In this document: positions 15,742 through 24,648 of the stretch, piece after piece
How positions within the stretch are numbered: position 1 is the first letter of the stretch
How the letters are laid out: each line of letters starts with the position of its first letter
NCBI GenBank assembly: GCA_024636135.1
Contig: JAGXHP010000137.1
Coordinates: 1-30,391, forward strand
DNA length: 30,391 nucleotides
Direction of reading: 5' to 3'
Origin: Chloroflexota bacterium
GTDB taxonomy: Bacteria; Chloroflexota; Limnocylindria; QHBO01
Made by a program: the position numbers and the translations under genes
Notes under the pieces: generated by a model
Database searches by the model: none
What the model was told of the DNA's origin: nothing
What the model saw: the letters and a program-made list of their open reading frames with translations, nothing else

Positions 15742-16881
15742 GTGAAGCTCCAGGAATACCGGAGCAAGGCGATTCTCGAGCGCCACGGCGTGCCGCTTCT
15801 GGCGGGCATCACGGCCACGACCCCAGACGGTGCACGCGATGCCGCCCAGACCATCGGTGGAGCGGTGGTCGTCAAGGCCCAGGTGCTCGTCGGCGGTCGC
15901 GGCAAGGCCGGTGGCGTGAAGCTGGCCGCGACCCCGGACGAGGCGGCCGAGCGGGCCGGCGAGATCATCGGCCTCGACATCAAGGGCACCACGGTGAAGA
16001 CCGTGCTCGTCGCACCGGCCGCGGACATCGCGCATGAGTACTACCTCGGCCTGATCCTCGACCGGGCGACGAAGGCGATCACCGTCATCGCGTCGGCCGA
16101 GGGTGGCGTCGAGATCGAGGAGACGGCGAAGACGAATCCCGAGGCCATCCTCCGCCTGCCGCTCCATCCGCTCATCGGGCTCCAGGAGCACGAGACGCGT
16201 CGCATCGGCTTCTTCCTGGGCATCCCGGCAGAGCTGCGCAGGGAGTTCGCGAAGGTCATGCGCGGGCTCTACGCCGCGTTCGTCGAGTCCGATGCGGACC
16301 TCGCCGAGATCAACCCGCTCGTCGTCACCGACGACGGCAGGCTGCTCGCGCTCGACGCCAAGATCGTGCTCGACGACTCCGCGCTCCCCCGCCACCCGGA
16401 TCTCGAGGAGATGCGCGATCTCAACGAGGAAGAGCCCTCGGAGATCGCGGCGCGCGAGGCCGGCATCAGCTTCATCAAGCTCGATGGCAGCATCGGCTGC
16501 ATGGTCAATGGCGCGGGGCTGGCGATGACGACGATGGACCTCGTGAAGCTCGCAGGTGGCGAGCCCGCGAACTTCCTCGACATCGGCGGCGGCGCGAAGC
16601 AGGACAAGGTCACGGCGGCCTTCAGGATCATCCTCGACGACCCGAATGTGAAGGCGATCCTCATCAACATCTTCGGCGGCATCACCCGAGGCGACGAGGT
16701 CGCCCGCGGCATCGTCGAGGCGCGGGCCGCGCTGACCCGCGACGTGCCGATGGTCGTGCGGATCGTCGGCACCAACTCCGAGGAGGCCAAGCCGATCTTG
16801 GCCGAGGCGAATCTCATCACCGCCGACTCGCTGGACGATGCGGCCGCGAAGGCCGTGGCGGCCGTGCGGGGTGCGGCATGA
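15742..16881 (+). CDS. sucC: Succinyl-CoA synthetase beta subunit (ADP-forming type)
   Basis: ATP-grasp subunit of succinyl-CoA synthetase, which interconverts succinyl-CoA and succinate with nucleotide phosphorylation. The 379-aa product opens VKLQEYRSKAILERHGVP, has the ATP-grasp strand VVVKAQVLVGGRGKAGGV, EINPLVVT in the metal/nucleotide region, and the subunit-interface segment NIFGGITRGDEVARGI. I start at the GTG at 15742: AGGAG lies six bases upstream and the family normally begins M-K-L-x-E-Y; the ATG two codons earlier overlaps that ribosome-binding site. The stop overlaps sucD (ATGA). Confidence 0.96.
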   Translation: MKLQEYRSKAILERHGVPLLAGITATTPDGARDAAQTIGGAVVVKAQVLVGGRGKAGGVKLAATPDEAAERAGEIIGLDIKGTTVKTVLVAPAADIAHEYYLGLILDRATKAITVIASAEGGVEIEETAKTNPEAILRLPLHPLIGLQEHETRRIGFFLGIPAELRREFAKVMRGLYAAFVESDADLAEINPLVVTDDGRLLALDAKIVLDDSALPRHPDLEEMRDLNEEEPSEIAAREAGISFIKLDGSIGCMVNGAGLAMTTMDLVKLAGGEPANFLDIGGGAKQDKVTAAFRIILDDPNVKAILINIFGGITRGDEVARGIVEARAALTRDVPMVVRIVGTNSEEAKPILAEANLITADSLDDAAAKAVAAVRGAA

Positions 16882-17759
16882 GCATCCTCGTCAACGCCGA
16901 CACGCGGCTCCTGGTGCAGGGCATCACGGGACGCGAGGGCGAGTTTCACTCGACCGCCATGCTCGAGTACGGCACGAACATCGTGGCTGGGGTCACGCCC
17001 GGCAAGGGCGGACAGACGGCGATCAATGGCCGCGTGCCGGTGTACGACACCGTCGCCGAGGCGGTCGAGCAGACCGGCGCAAATGCCACGTGCATCTTCG
17101 TACCGGCGGCGTTCGCCCCCGATGCGATGCTCGAGGCGGCCGACGCCAACGTGCCGCTCGTCATCTGCATCACGGAGGGTGTCCCCGCACTCGACATGCT
17201 GCGGGTGTACCACGTGCTCAAGCAGAAGGGCGTGCGGCTCATCGGGCCGAACTGCCCGGGGCTGACGACCGTGGATGAGGCCAAGGTCGGCATCATCCCG
17301 GGCGACATCCACGCCCGCGGCCCGGTCGGCCTCGTCTCCCGGTCGGGAACGCTGACCTACGAGGTGGTGCAGGCCATGACCGATGCCGGCCTGGGCCAGA
17401 CGACCTGCGTCGGCATCGGCGGAGACCCGATCATCGGGACGAACTTCATCGACGTGCTCGACCTGTTCAACCAGGACGACGAGACCGAGGCGATCGTCAT
17501 GATCGGCGAGATCGGCGGCGAGGAAGAGGAGAAGGCCGCGGCATTCTGCGCGCGGGAGGTTCGCAAGCCGATGGCCGCGTTCATCGCTGGCCGAACGGCA
17601 CCGCCCGGCCGCCGCATGGGCCACGCCGGCGCGATCATCTCGACCGGCGGGGGCGGCACGGCGGAGTCGAAGCGCCAGGCCCTGGAGGCGGCCGGCATCC
17701 GGGTCGCCGACTCTCCGAGCCACATCCCGCAGCTCCTGCGGGACGCCGGCGTCCGGTGA
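16878..17759 (+). CDS. sucD: Succinyl-CoA synthetase alpha subunit
   Basis: CoA-binding subunit that carries the phosphohistidine intermediate. The 293-aa product has the CoA-binding N-terminal motif VQGITGREGEFH, GVTPGKGG, the interface segment GPNCPGLTT, and the active-site MGHAGAIIS with the phosphorylated histidine followed by a Gly-rich loop. The ATG overlaps the sucC stop. Its TGA is three bases from the stop of the convergent lipoprotein gene, leaving no room for a conventional terminator. Confidence 0.97.
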   Translation: MSILVNADTRLLVQGITGREGEFHSTAMLEYGTNIVAGVTPGKGGQTAINGRVPVYDTVAEAVEQTGANATCIFVPAAFAPDAMLEAADANVPLVICITEGVPALDMLRVYHVLKQKGVRLIGPNCPGLTTVDEAKVGIIPGDIHARGPVGLVSRSGTLTYEVVQAMTDAGLGQTTCVGIGGDPIIGTNFIDVLDLFNQDDETEAIVMIGEIGGEEEEKAAAFCAREVRKPMAAFIAGRTAPPGRRMGHAGAIISTGGGGTAESKRQALEAAGIRVADSPSHIPQLLRDAGVR

Positions 17760-17762
17760 CCG

Positions 17763-18344
17763 TCAGTCGTCGATCCGCACGAGCAGCGCAATGAGCATGA
17801 GATCGTCCGCCCGAGCACGAATCGCATCGGGCTGTCCCAGGATTCGAAGGATGGCGATGCCGCGTTCGCTTCTGATCGCGTAGACAACGACCCGGCTCGC
17901 GTCAGGGGTGCCTCGCTGGACCGTCCACGCCAACTCGATGGCGGGACCGGCCGGGAGGAACAGCTCGCGTTCGGACTCCTCGTCGAGCGTAAGGCCATCC
18001 GCTTCGCTCGGAGCCCATGCGCCGTCTTCCATCAGCCACGCCCGAATTGACTGCCCAGCCTTTGGCTGCGGGACGACATCAGTTGGGCCGGACAGCCAGA
18101 CCTCGATTGGCGTTGGCCCAACAAGCGCGCCCTGCAGGAGCACACCTTGTTGGGTGTAGATCGCGGGAAGATCCCCGGGCGCCGTCAACTCGACGTCGCC
18201 CGCATCGCTCGAGACGGTTGCCCAGCCTTCCGGGACGGCCGGTCGCTCCGGCGCGGTCGCCGGAGCATCGGGCGCGGTTGAACCGGCTTGCGCGCATCCG
18301 CTGATCGCGACGACCGCCAGGAACGCCACCCGCGCGAACCTCAT
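17763..18344 (-). CDS. Putative lipoprotein, unknown function
   Basis: A 193-aa secreted protein: a basic start (MRFAR), a hydrophobic stretch and a lipobox ending ISGC, so the mature protein should be lipid-anchored at Cys18. The remainder is a soluble domain with alternating beta-like strands and no motif I recognise. The ATG at 18344 gives a compact signal peptide; an ATG at 18374 would add ten residues. It converges on sucD. Confidence 0.8.
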   Translation of the reverse strand: MRFARVAFLAVVAISGCAQAGSTAPDAPATAPERPAVPEGWATVSSDAGDVELTAPGDLPAIYTQQGVLLQGALVGPTPIEVWLSGPTDVVPQPKAGQSIRAWLMEDGAWAPSEADGLTLDEESERELFLPAGPAIELAWTVQRGTPDASRVVVYAIRSERGIAILRILGQPDAIRARADDLMLIALLVRIDD

Positions 18345-18476
18345 CGGCTGAGGTACGGCCGCGCGTGCAGGCATACCGTGATGACCGCCGTCGTTGCGTC
18401 ACATCGCCTCCCCACCGTCATCGTTGCCTCCTCGGGTGGACGCGTCGTGAGCACTCTACCCCCCGGTCGGGTCGGG

Positions 18477-18482
18477 TACGGT
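18477..18482 (+). promoter_or_regulatory. Possible -10 giving a leaderless transcript
   Basis: TACGGT ends seven bases before the ATG at 18490. If it is a -10, transcription would start at or next to the start codon. The match is imperfect and there is no clear -35. Confidence 0.25.
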
Positions 18483-18489
18483 TGCGGCG

Positions 18490-19059
18490 ATGTCGAGTAA
18501 GCGTCCGACCCTGGCCGAGACCGAGGGTGCCTCCCCCTACGCACCGAAGCCGCCCTCGGAGCGCGCCCGGCAACCCGCGAGGCCGCCGGGCGTGGGCGTG
18601 TTCCGATTTGCCGGCTGCGGCCTGGGCGCGACCATCGCACTCGTCCTGCTGGTCGGTCTCGTTCTGGGGCTCGGGTATCTTCGCGACGACCCGGGCCGCA
18701 ACCCCGCGCCGCCTGGATATCAGGCCGCCGTGTGCACCGCATTCGACCAGCTGAGCGACGGCGTCGGTGCCCTGCGCCAAGGCGTCGAGGCCGTTGCCGC
18801 GTCGGATCGCGAGGCCGCGGCGCGCGAGGTGGAGGGGCGTGTCGAGGACGCGAACGCGACGCTCGCCGATCTCCCGACCTGGGAGCCGGGCCGTTCGTTC
18901 GACGAGCTCCTCGGCTCGCAGATCATCACCCTGACCAACGGGGCCGTGGCACTTGCCGACGGAACGGCGGACGAGGACCTGCGCATCGCCCGCGAGGTCG
19001 ACGAGATCGGTCGCGAGCAGCTCGCGTCAGGCCGCTACGGGTTCGACTGCTCGCCCTGA
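18490..19059 (+). CDS. Single-span membrane protein with helical extracytoplasmic domain, unknown function
   Basis: A 189-aa protein with a Pro/Arg-rich cytoplasmic N terminus (1-36), one transmembrane helix (about 42-62), and an outside region of about 120 residues. This region is rich in Ala, Glu, Asp and Arg and predicted mainly helical, with two cysteines (in AVCTAF and FDCSP) that could pair. No known domain is recognised. The last 25 bases overlap the convergent epimerase gene on the other strand. Confidence 0.8.
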   Translation: MSSKRPTLAETEGASPYAPKPPSERARQPARPPGVGVFRFAGCGLGATIALVLLVGLVLGLGYLRDDPGRNPAPPGYQAAVCTAFDQLSDGVGALRQGVEAVAASDREAAAREVEGRVEDANATLADLPTWEPGRSFDELLGSQIITLTNGAVALADGTADEDLRIAREVDEIGREQLASGRYGFDCSP

Positions 19060-19469
19060 GCCTCGATTCCAAGAAGCTCCCACAGCACCCCGTTGAGCGT
19101 CCGCGGGTGCACGAATGCGACCGATCCATGCGCCCCGGGACGTGGCGCCCGATCGATGAGCTCCGCCTCCTGCTCGGCCAGCTGGGCGAGGCTACCGGGC
19201 AGGTCGTCGGTCACCAGGCAGACGTGGTGCAGACCCTCGCCGTGCGCGGCGAGGTACCGCGCCACCCCACCAGCCAGGTCGACCGGCTCGATGAGCTCGA
19301 TCCGGGCGGCAGGATCCGGGCCGGTCGGCAGGAAGCAGAGCCGGACTCCCTGGGGCTGGAAGACGATCGGCTCCCCATCCGGCTCGAGGCCCAGCAGTTC
19401 GCGGTAGCGCGGCAGCGACGCCTCGATCGAGCTCACGACGATCGCGACGTGGTGAATGGGACCGATCAC
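19035..19469 (-). CDS. mce: Methylmalonyl-CoA epimerase
   Basis: Interconverts (2S)- and (2R)-methylmalonyl-CoA, linking propionyl-CoA carboxylase to the mutase. The 144-aa product is a glyoxalase/VOC-fold protein of normal length: IHHVAIVV at the N terminus (metal-binding His), IELIEPV, GEGLHHVCL (second His) and GVLWELL (metal-binding Glu) near the end. The ATG overlaps the mutase stop as ATGA, which supports the specific function over other VOC enzymes. Confidence 0.92.
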   Translation of the reverse strand: MIGPIHHVAIVVSSIEASLPRYRELLGLEPDGEPIVFQPQGVRLCFLPTGPDPAARIELIEPVDLAGGVARYLAAHGEGLHHVCLVTDDLPGSLAQLAEQEAELIDRAPRPGAHGSVAFVHPRTLNGVLWELLGIEAQGEQSNP

Positions 19470-21064
19470 GGACGGTGCTCCCCCCAGACCCGGCGCAGGG
19501 CGTGGGCGATCTCGCCGACGGTGATCGATGCCTCAACACAGGCGCGAATCCGTGGAAGCACGTTGTCCGTTCCGGCCGCCGCGGCCTCGAGCGCCGCCAG
19601 CGCCGCATCGGCTGCGGCCGCGTCGCGTCCGGCCCGCAGCGCCTGCGTTCGTGCGACCTGGGTCGCCTCCAGCTCAGGATCGATGGCCTGGGTGGCGGGC
19701 GCCGCGTCCTGGCTGCCCTCGGTGAACGCGTTCACGCCGACAATGATCCGCTCCCCCGACTCGAGGCCTCGCTGCTGCTCATAGGCCGCGTCGGCGATCG
19801 CGTCCTGCTGGTATCCATCGGCAAGGGCTGCGAGCGGTCCGCCGCGCTCGTCGATCGCATCGAGCTCTGCCCGGGCGGCCCGGACGAGCTCGTCGGTCAG
19901 AGCCTCCACGTGGTACGAGCCGCCCAGCGGATCGACCGACGCCGATACGCCGGACTCGCTGGCCAGCACCTGCTGCGTGCGGAGGGCCAGCCGGGCCGAT
20001 TCGGGGGTCGGCAGGCCCAGCGCCTCGTCCAGGGCATTGGTGTGCAGAGACTGTGCACCGCCGAGCACGGCGGCGAGGGCCTGGACCGTGGTCCGAACCA
20101 CGTTGACGTCAGGCTGCTGCGCCGTGAGCGTCGACCCGCCGGTCTGGACGTGGAAGCGCATCGCCATGCTCCGCGGGTTCGTCGCACCGAAGCGGTCCCG
20201 GGCGACCTCGGCCCATACGCGCCGTGCAGCACGGAACTTCGCCACCTCCTCCAGCAGGTCGTTGTGCGCGGCGAAGAAGAACGACAGACGCGGGGCGAAC
20301 TCATCGAAGGCCAAGCCGGCGGCGAGGGCCGCCTCGCAGTACGCAATCGCGTTCGCAACCGTGAAAGCGATCTCCTGGACGGCGGTGGAGCCGGCCTCAC
20401 GCATGTGATAGCCGCTGATGCTGATGGTGTTCCAGGCGGGCAGCTCGGTTCGGCAGTACGCGAATGTGTCGGTCACGAGCCGCATCGACGCCGTGGGCGG
20501 GAAGATGTAGGTGCCGCGGGCGATGTACTCCTTCAGGATGTCGTTCTGGATCGTGCCGCGCAGCAGCCGAGGATCGGTGCCCCGCCGGCGCGCCACGACC
20601 TCGTACAGGGCCAGCAGGATGGCCGCCGTTGCACTGATCGTCATCGAGGTCGAGACGGCGCCGAGGTCGATGCCGTCCAGCAGGAGCTCCATGTCCTCGA
20701 TCGAGTCGATGGGGACGCCCACGCGTCCGACCTCACCGCGAGCCATGGGATCGTCCGAGTCGTAGCCGATCTGGGTCGGAAGGTCGAAGGCGACCGACAG
20801 ACCGGTCTGGCCGTGGTCGAGCAGGTACCGGAAGCGACGGTTCGTCTCCTCGGCCGAGCCGAATCCGGCGTATTGGCGCATCGTCCACGGTCGGGCGCGA
20901 TAGCCCTGCGGGTGGATCCCCCGCGTGTAGGGGTATTCCCCCGGTGCGCCGATGGCGGATGCGTGCTCGATGGACGCCGTCGCCTCCGGACCGTAGACGG
21001 ATCGAATCTCCACGCCGGAGGTGGACCGATACGGACGCGCCTCCGGGCGCTCGACGTCACTCAT
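19466..21064 (-). CDS. Methylmalonyl-CoA mutase, catalytic (large) subunit without B12-binding domain
   Basis: TIM-barrel catalytic chain of the adenosylcobalamin-dependent mutase that converts (2R)-methylmalonyl-CoA to succinyl-CoA. The 532-aa product has TMRQYAGF at 61-68, FDLPTQIGYDSD, IQNDILKEYIARGTYIFPP at 172-190, and ISGYHMREAG. Tyr65 and Arg183 align, 118 residues apart, with Tyr89 and Arg207 of the Propionibacterium enzyme, which bind the substrate carboxylate; isobutyryl-CoA mutases have Phe and Gln there. The protein ends near the barrel C terminus and lacks the C-terminal DxHxxG cobalamin domain, so a separate small subunit must exist elsewhere. It lies 22 nt after the biotin carrier gene and overlaps mce. 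Confidence 0.93.
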   Translation of the reverse strand: MSDVERPEARPYRSTSGVEIRSVYGPEATASIEHASAIGAPGEYPYTRGIHPQGYRARPWTMRQYAGFGSAEETNRRFRYLLDHGQTGLSVAFDLPTQIGYDSDDPMARGEVGRVGVPIDSIEDMELLLDGIDLGAVSTSMTISATAAILLALYEVVARRRGTDPRLLRGTIQNDILKEYIARGTYIFPPTASMRLVTDTFAYCRTELPAWNTISISGYHMREAGSTAVQEIAFTVANAIAYCEAALAAGLAFDEFAPRLSFFFAAHNDLLEEVAKFRAARRVWAEVARDRFGATNPRSMAMRFHVQTGGSTLTAQQPDVNVVRTTVQALAAVLGGAQSLHTNALDEALGLPTPESARLALRTQQVLASESGVSASVDPLGGSYHVEALTDELVRAARAELDAIDERGGPLAALADGYQQDAIADAAYEQQRGLESGERIIVGVNAFTEGSQDAAPATQAIDPELEATQVARTQALRAGRDAAAADAALAALEAAAAGTDNVLPRIRACVEASITVGEIAHALRRVWGEHRP

Positions 21065-21086
21065 CGGCCACCTAGTGTACGCGCCG

Positions 21087-21551
21087 TCACTCCAGGCGCA
21101 GCATGGCGGCGCCGGTTGCCACCGTCTGGCCGGGCTCGACCGAGACCTCGATGACCCGGCCGGCCCGCGGTGCCCGGACCTCGTTCTGCATCTTCATCGC
21201 TTCGATGGTGACGAGGGACGCTCCCTCCTCCACCTCGTCCCCCACCGTCGCACCGACGGCCACGACCAGACCCGGGAGGGTGGCCGTGACGGCGATCGGA
21301 CCGGCATGCGAAGCCGCTGCGCGCTCCGCCTCGGCCAGGATTCGCTCGCGCCACGACCGCACGCTGACGGCAATGCGGCGACCGCGGAGCGTCACCACCC
21401 GATCGCTGCCGGAGCCCTCGACGATCACCGCGATTGCGGTGTCACCGCGGATGAGCCGCCCGACGCCGGTGACCGGATCGTCGAGCAGCAGGCGGACGTC
21501 TGGTGCCGCTTCTACCGGCTGCCCCTCGACCTGCACCTCGAAGTCGCTCAT
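21087..21551 (-). CDS. Biotin carboxyl carrier protein of acyl-CoA carboxylase
   Basis: Carries carboxybiotin between the carboxylase and carboxyltransferase subunits. The 154-aa product has an N-terminal region (1-82) of the kind found in the linker of propionyl-CoA carboxylase alpha subunits, and a C-terminal biotinyl domain with the attachment motif EAMKM (biotin on Lys120) followed by NEVRAPRAG. The ATG at 21551 overlaps the biotin carboxylase stop as ATGA, so the two proteins are translationally coupled halves of what is one chain in many organisms. Confidence 0.92.
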   Translation of the reverse strand: MSDFEVQVEGQPVEAAPDVRLLLDDPVTGVGRLIRGDTAIAVIVEGSGSDRVVTLRGRRIAVSVRSWRERILAEAERAAASHAGPIAVTATLPGLVVAVGATVGDEVEEGASLVTIEAMKMQNEVRAPRAGRVIEVSVEPGQTVATGAAMLRLE

Positions 21552-23065
21552 CCGCGTCGCGCCTCGAGGCGGGCGGTTCGGCCCCACGCCGATCCCTCGG
21601 CCGCGGCCGGCTGCGATGGGCCACCGGTTGCCGGCTCCATGGCCCGCATGCCGATGGCGGCCGCGGCAGCCAGCGACGCCTCCTCCGGCCCGAGCCGCTG
21701 ACCCGCCGGCCAGTGCTCGGCGATGAACCCGGTGTCATAGGCGCCTTCGATGAACTCCGGGCGGTCGACCAGCCACCGCAGGAAGCCGGCGTCGGTCTGG
21801 ACTCCGCCGATCAGCGTCTCGTCCAGCGCCCTGCGCAGGCGGTCCACGGCCGCCGGACGGTCCTCGGCGTGGACCATGAGCTTCGCCAGCAGCGGGTCGT
21901 ACTCAGAGCGCAGGACGGTGTCCGCCTCGACCCCGGCGTCGACGCGAACCCCGGGTCCATCGGGCAGCCGCCAGACCGTGAGATGCCCGGCACTCGGCCG
22001 GAAGTCCGCGTAGGGATCCTCGGCATATAGGCGGACCTCTATGGCGTGCCCGCGCGGTTCCGGCTGGAGGATCGCGTCGGGCAGCGTGTCGCCCGCGGCC
22101 ACGCGGATCTGCCAGGCGACGATGTCGACCCCCGTCGCCATCTCGGTGACCCCGTGCTCGACCTGGAGCCGGGTGTTCATCTCGAGGAAATAGTGCCGAC
22201 GCTCGGCATCGAGGAGGAACTCGACGGTCGCCGCGTTGTGGAAGTCGACGGTCCCCGCGACGCGACGAGCGCTGTCGAACAGGGCTGCCCGCGTCTCCAG
22301 ATCGACGGCCGGCGACGGGGTCTCCTCCACGAGCTTCTGGTGTCGGCGCTGGACGCTGCAGTCCCGCTCACCGAGGACCGCGAGGTTTCCGTGGCGGTCA
22401 CCGAGCAGCTGGACCTCGACGTGGCGGGCGGGGGCAAGCAGGCGTTCGGCATAGACCGTCCCATCCCCGAAGGCCGATACCGCCTCGCGACGCGCCGCGA
22501 CCAGTGCCTCCCCGAGGCCGTCCTCGGCGTCAACTCGTCGCATCCCGCGCCCTCCACCGCCGGCCGCCGCCTTGAGCATCAGGGGAAAGCCGATGGCCGC
22601 AACGCCGTCGAGGTCGTCGTCCACGGCGACGGTCGTCCCGGGAACGATCGGCACGCCGGCCGATTCGGCCCCGCGACGGGCAGCCAGCTTGTTCCCCAGC
22701 GACGCCAGCGTCTCCGCCGGTGGGCCGACGAACGTCAGACCGGCATCGGCGACCGCACGTGCGAAGTCGGCGTTCTCGGACAGGAATCCATACCCGGGGT
22801 GGATGGCCTGCGCCCCGCTGCGGTGCGCGGCCTCGAGGATCGCTTCGATCGACAGGTACGACTCGGCCGGGCTCGGCGGACCGATCCGCTGGCTGGCATC
22901 CGCCTGGCGGACGTGGATGGCGTCGACATCGGCGTCGGAGTGGACGGCGATGGGCGAGATTCCCAGTTCACGACATGCGCGGATGACCCGCACCGCGATC
23001 TCGCCGCGATTGGCGATCAACAGTCGTTCGAATGGCGGACGGGGTCTGTCCGTGTGCAAAGACAC
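21548..23065 (-). CDS. Biotin carboxylase subunit of acetyl/propionyl-CoA carboxylase
   Basis: ATP-grasp enzyme that carboxylates biotin using bicarbonate. The 505-aa product has LLIANRGEIAVRVIRACRE at the N terminus, GYGFLSEN, the Gly-rich ATP loop AAAGGGGRGMR, ERDCSVQRRHQKLVEE, and MNTRLQVEHGVTEM with the catalytic Arg/Glu (the usual Pro after EH is Gly). A roughly 50-residue C-terminal extension beyond AccC length ends where the carrier protein begins. The GTG at 23065 is five bases after the pccB stop. Substrate is inferred from the mutase and epimerase in the same operon. Confidence 0.93.
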   Translation of the reverse strand: MSLHTDRPRPPFERLLIANRGEIAVRVIRACRELGISPIAVHSDADVDAIHVRQADASQRIGPPSPAESYLSIEAILEAAHRSGAQAIHPGYGFLSENADFARAVADAGLTFVGPPAETLASLGNKLAARRGAESAGVPIVPGTTVAVDDDLDGVAAIGFPLMLKAAAGGGGRGMRRVDAEDGLGEALVAARREAVSAFGDGTVYAERLLAPARHVEVQLLGDRHGNLAVLGERDCSVQRRHQKLVEETPSPAVDLETRAALFDSARRVAGTVDFHNAATVEFLLDAERRHYFLEMNTRLQVEHGVTEMATGVDIVAWQIRVAAGDTLPDAILQPEPRGHAIEVRLYAEDPYADFRPSAGHLTVWRLPDGPGVRVDAGVEADTVLRSEYDPLLAKLMVHAEDRPAAVDRLRRALDETLIGGVQTDAGFLRWLVDRPEFIEGAYDTGFIAEHWPAGQRLGPEEASLAAAAAIGMRAMEPATGGPSQPAAAEGSAWGRTARLEARRG

Positions 23066-23070
23066 TTCGA

Positions 23071-24621
23071 TCAGAGCGGGATGTTGCCGTGCTTCTTGGC
23101 GGGCACTGACTGCCGCTTGTTCTCGAGCATCGCCAGGGCTCCGACGACTCGCGCCCGCGTTTCCGACGGCAGGATGACCTCGTCCACGTATCCGCGCGCC
23201 GCCGCAACATACGGGTTGGCGAACCGCTCCTCGTACTCGGCAACCAGGCGCGCGCGTTCAGCCGCCGCGTCCTCGGCGGATGCGATCTGCTCCCGGAAGA
23301 TGATGTTCACCGCGCCTTCCACACCCATCACCGCGATCTCGGCAGTCGGCCAGGCGAAGTTCATGTCGCCACGGACATGCTTGCTGCTCATGACGTCGTA
23401 GGCGCCGCCGTATGCCTTGCGCGTGATGACCGTCACCTTCGGAACGGTTGCCTCGCAGTAGGCGTACAACAACTTCGCGCCGTGCCGAATGATGCCGCGG
23501 TGCTCCTGCTCCACGCCGGGAAGGAATCCCGGAACGTCGACCAGGGTGAGGATCGGAATGTTGAAGCAGTCGCACGTCCGTACGAAACGCGCGGCCTTGT
23601 CCGATGCATCGATGTCCAGGACGCCCGCCAGCACCTCGGGCTGCTGCGCAACGATGCCCACCGTTCGTCCCTCGATGCGCCCCAGACCACAGATGATGTT
23701 CCGCGCGAAGAGCGCGTGCACCTCGGTGAACGAATCGGCGTCGACGATGCCCCCGATCACCGAGTGCATGTCGTAGGACTGCTTCGGGGAATCGGGAACC
23801 AGCACGTCGAGCTCATCACCACCGATCGCCGGATCGGACCAATCTTCGCGGCGCGGGGCCAGGTCGACATTGTTCGGTGGCAGGTAACCCACCAGCGTCC
23901 GCGCCAGCTCGAGAGCCTGTGGCTCGCCGGCTGCCATGAAGTGCGCGACGCCGCTTGTCTCGTTGTGGACGCGCGCGCCACCGAGTCCCTCGAAATCGAT
24001 CTCCTCGTGGGTGACGGTCTTCACGACATTCGGTCCGGTCACGAACATGTAGCTCGTGCTATCGACCATCAGCACGAAATCGGTGATGGCCGGTGAGTAC
24101 ACTGCGCCGCCCGCGCACGGACCCATGACCAACGAGATCTGCGGCACCACCCCGGACGCCAGGGTGTTGCGGAGAAAGATGTCCGCGTATCCACCCAGGC
24201 TCACGACGCCCTCCTGGATGCGCGCACCGCCGGAGTCGGAGAGCCCGATGATCGGCAGGCCGTTCTCGACCGCGAGATCCATCACCTTGCAGATCTTCTC
24301 GGCATGGGCCTCGGACAGCGACCCACCGAACACCGTGAAGTCCTGGCTGTAGACGTAGACGGGGCGGCCATCGATCCGACCGAAGCCGGTGATGACGCCG
24401 TCGCCGAGATAGCGTTCTTCGTCGAGTCCGAAATCGCTCGCACGATGCGTGACGAATGCGTCGAGCTCCGTGAACGAATCGTCGTCCAGGAGCAGGGTCA
24501 GCCGCTCGCGAGCCGATAACTTGCCGCGTGCGTGCTGCTGATCCAGTCGTCGCGCTCCCCCACCCTCGCGCGCTTGCTCGCGCATCTGGCGCAGCCTGTC
24601 GAGCTTGTCGGCGGTGGACAC
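23071..24621 (-). CDS. pccB: Propionyl-CoA carboxylase beta subunit (carboxyltransferase)
   Basis: Transfers the carboxyl group from biotin to propionyl-CoA, giving (2S)-methylmalonyl-CoA. The 516-aa product has two crotonase-like halves with the oxyanion loops SGGARIQEGV and YGGAYDVMSSK. The Asp in GGAYDVM corresponds to the residue reported to govern acyl length in Streptomyces PccB, consistent with propionyl-CoA. The GTG at 24621 was chosen because AAGGAGT lies nine bases upstream. Only 27 nt separate the start codon from the CCA end of the upstream tRNA on the same strand, so the operon seems to be read through from the tRNA promoter. Confidence 0.94.
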   Translation of the reverse strand: MSTADKLDRLRQMREQAREGGGARRLDQQHARGKLSARERLTLLLDDDSFTELDAFVTHRASDFGLDEERYLGDGVITGFGRIDGRPVYVYSQDFTVFGGSLSEAHAEKICKVMDLAVENGLPIIGLSDSGGARIQEGVVSLGGYADIFLRNTLASGVVPQISLVMGPCAGGAVYSPAITDFVLMVDSTSYMFVTGPNVVKTVTHEEIDFEGLGGARVHNETSGVAHFMAAGEPQALELARTLVGYLPPNNVDLAPRREDWSDPAIGGDELDVLVPDSPKQSYDMHSVIGGIVDADSFTEVHALFARNIICGLGRIEGRTVGIVAQQPEVLAGVLDIDASDKAARFVRTCDCFNIPILTLVDVPGFLPGVEQEHRGIIRHGAKLLYAYCEATVPKVTVITRKAYGGAYDVMSSKHVRGDMNFAWPTAEIAVMGVEGAVNIIFREQIASAEDAAAERARLVAEYEERFANPYVAAARGYVDEVILPSETRARVVGALAMLENKRQSVPAKKHGNIPL

Positions 24622-24648
24622 GCGGACGGGACTCCTTCGCACTGCGTT

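Noticed and set aside
19035..19059. Frameshift or misassembly suggested by the convergent overlap of the 189-aa gene and mce
   Set aside because: Both genes have normal ends and matching codon usage; short tail-to-tail overlaps and near-overlaps occur elsewhere in this compact window (for example sucD and the lipoprotein gene).
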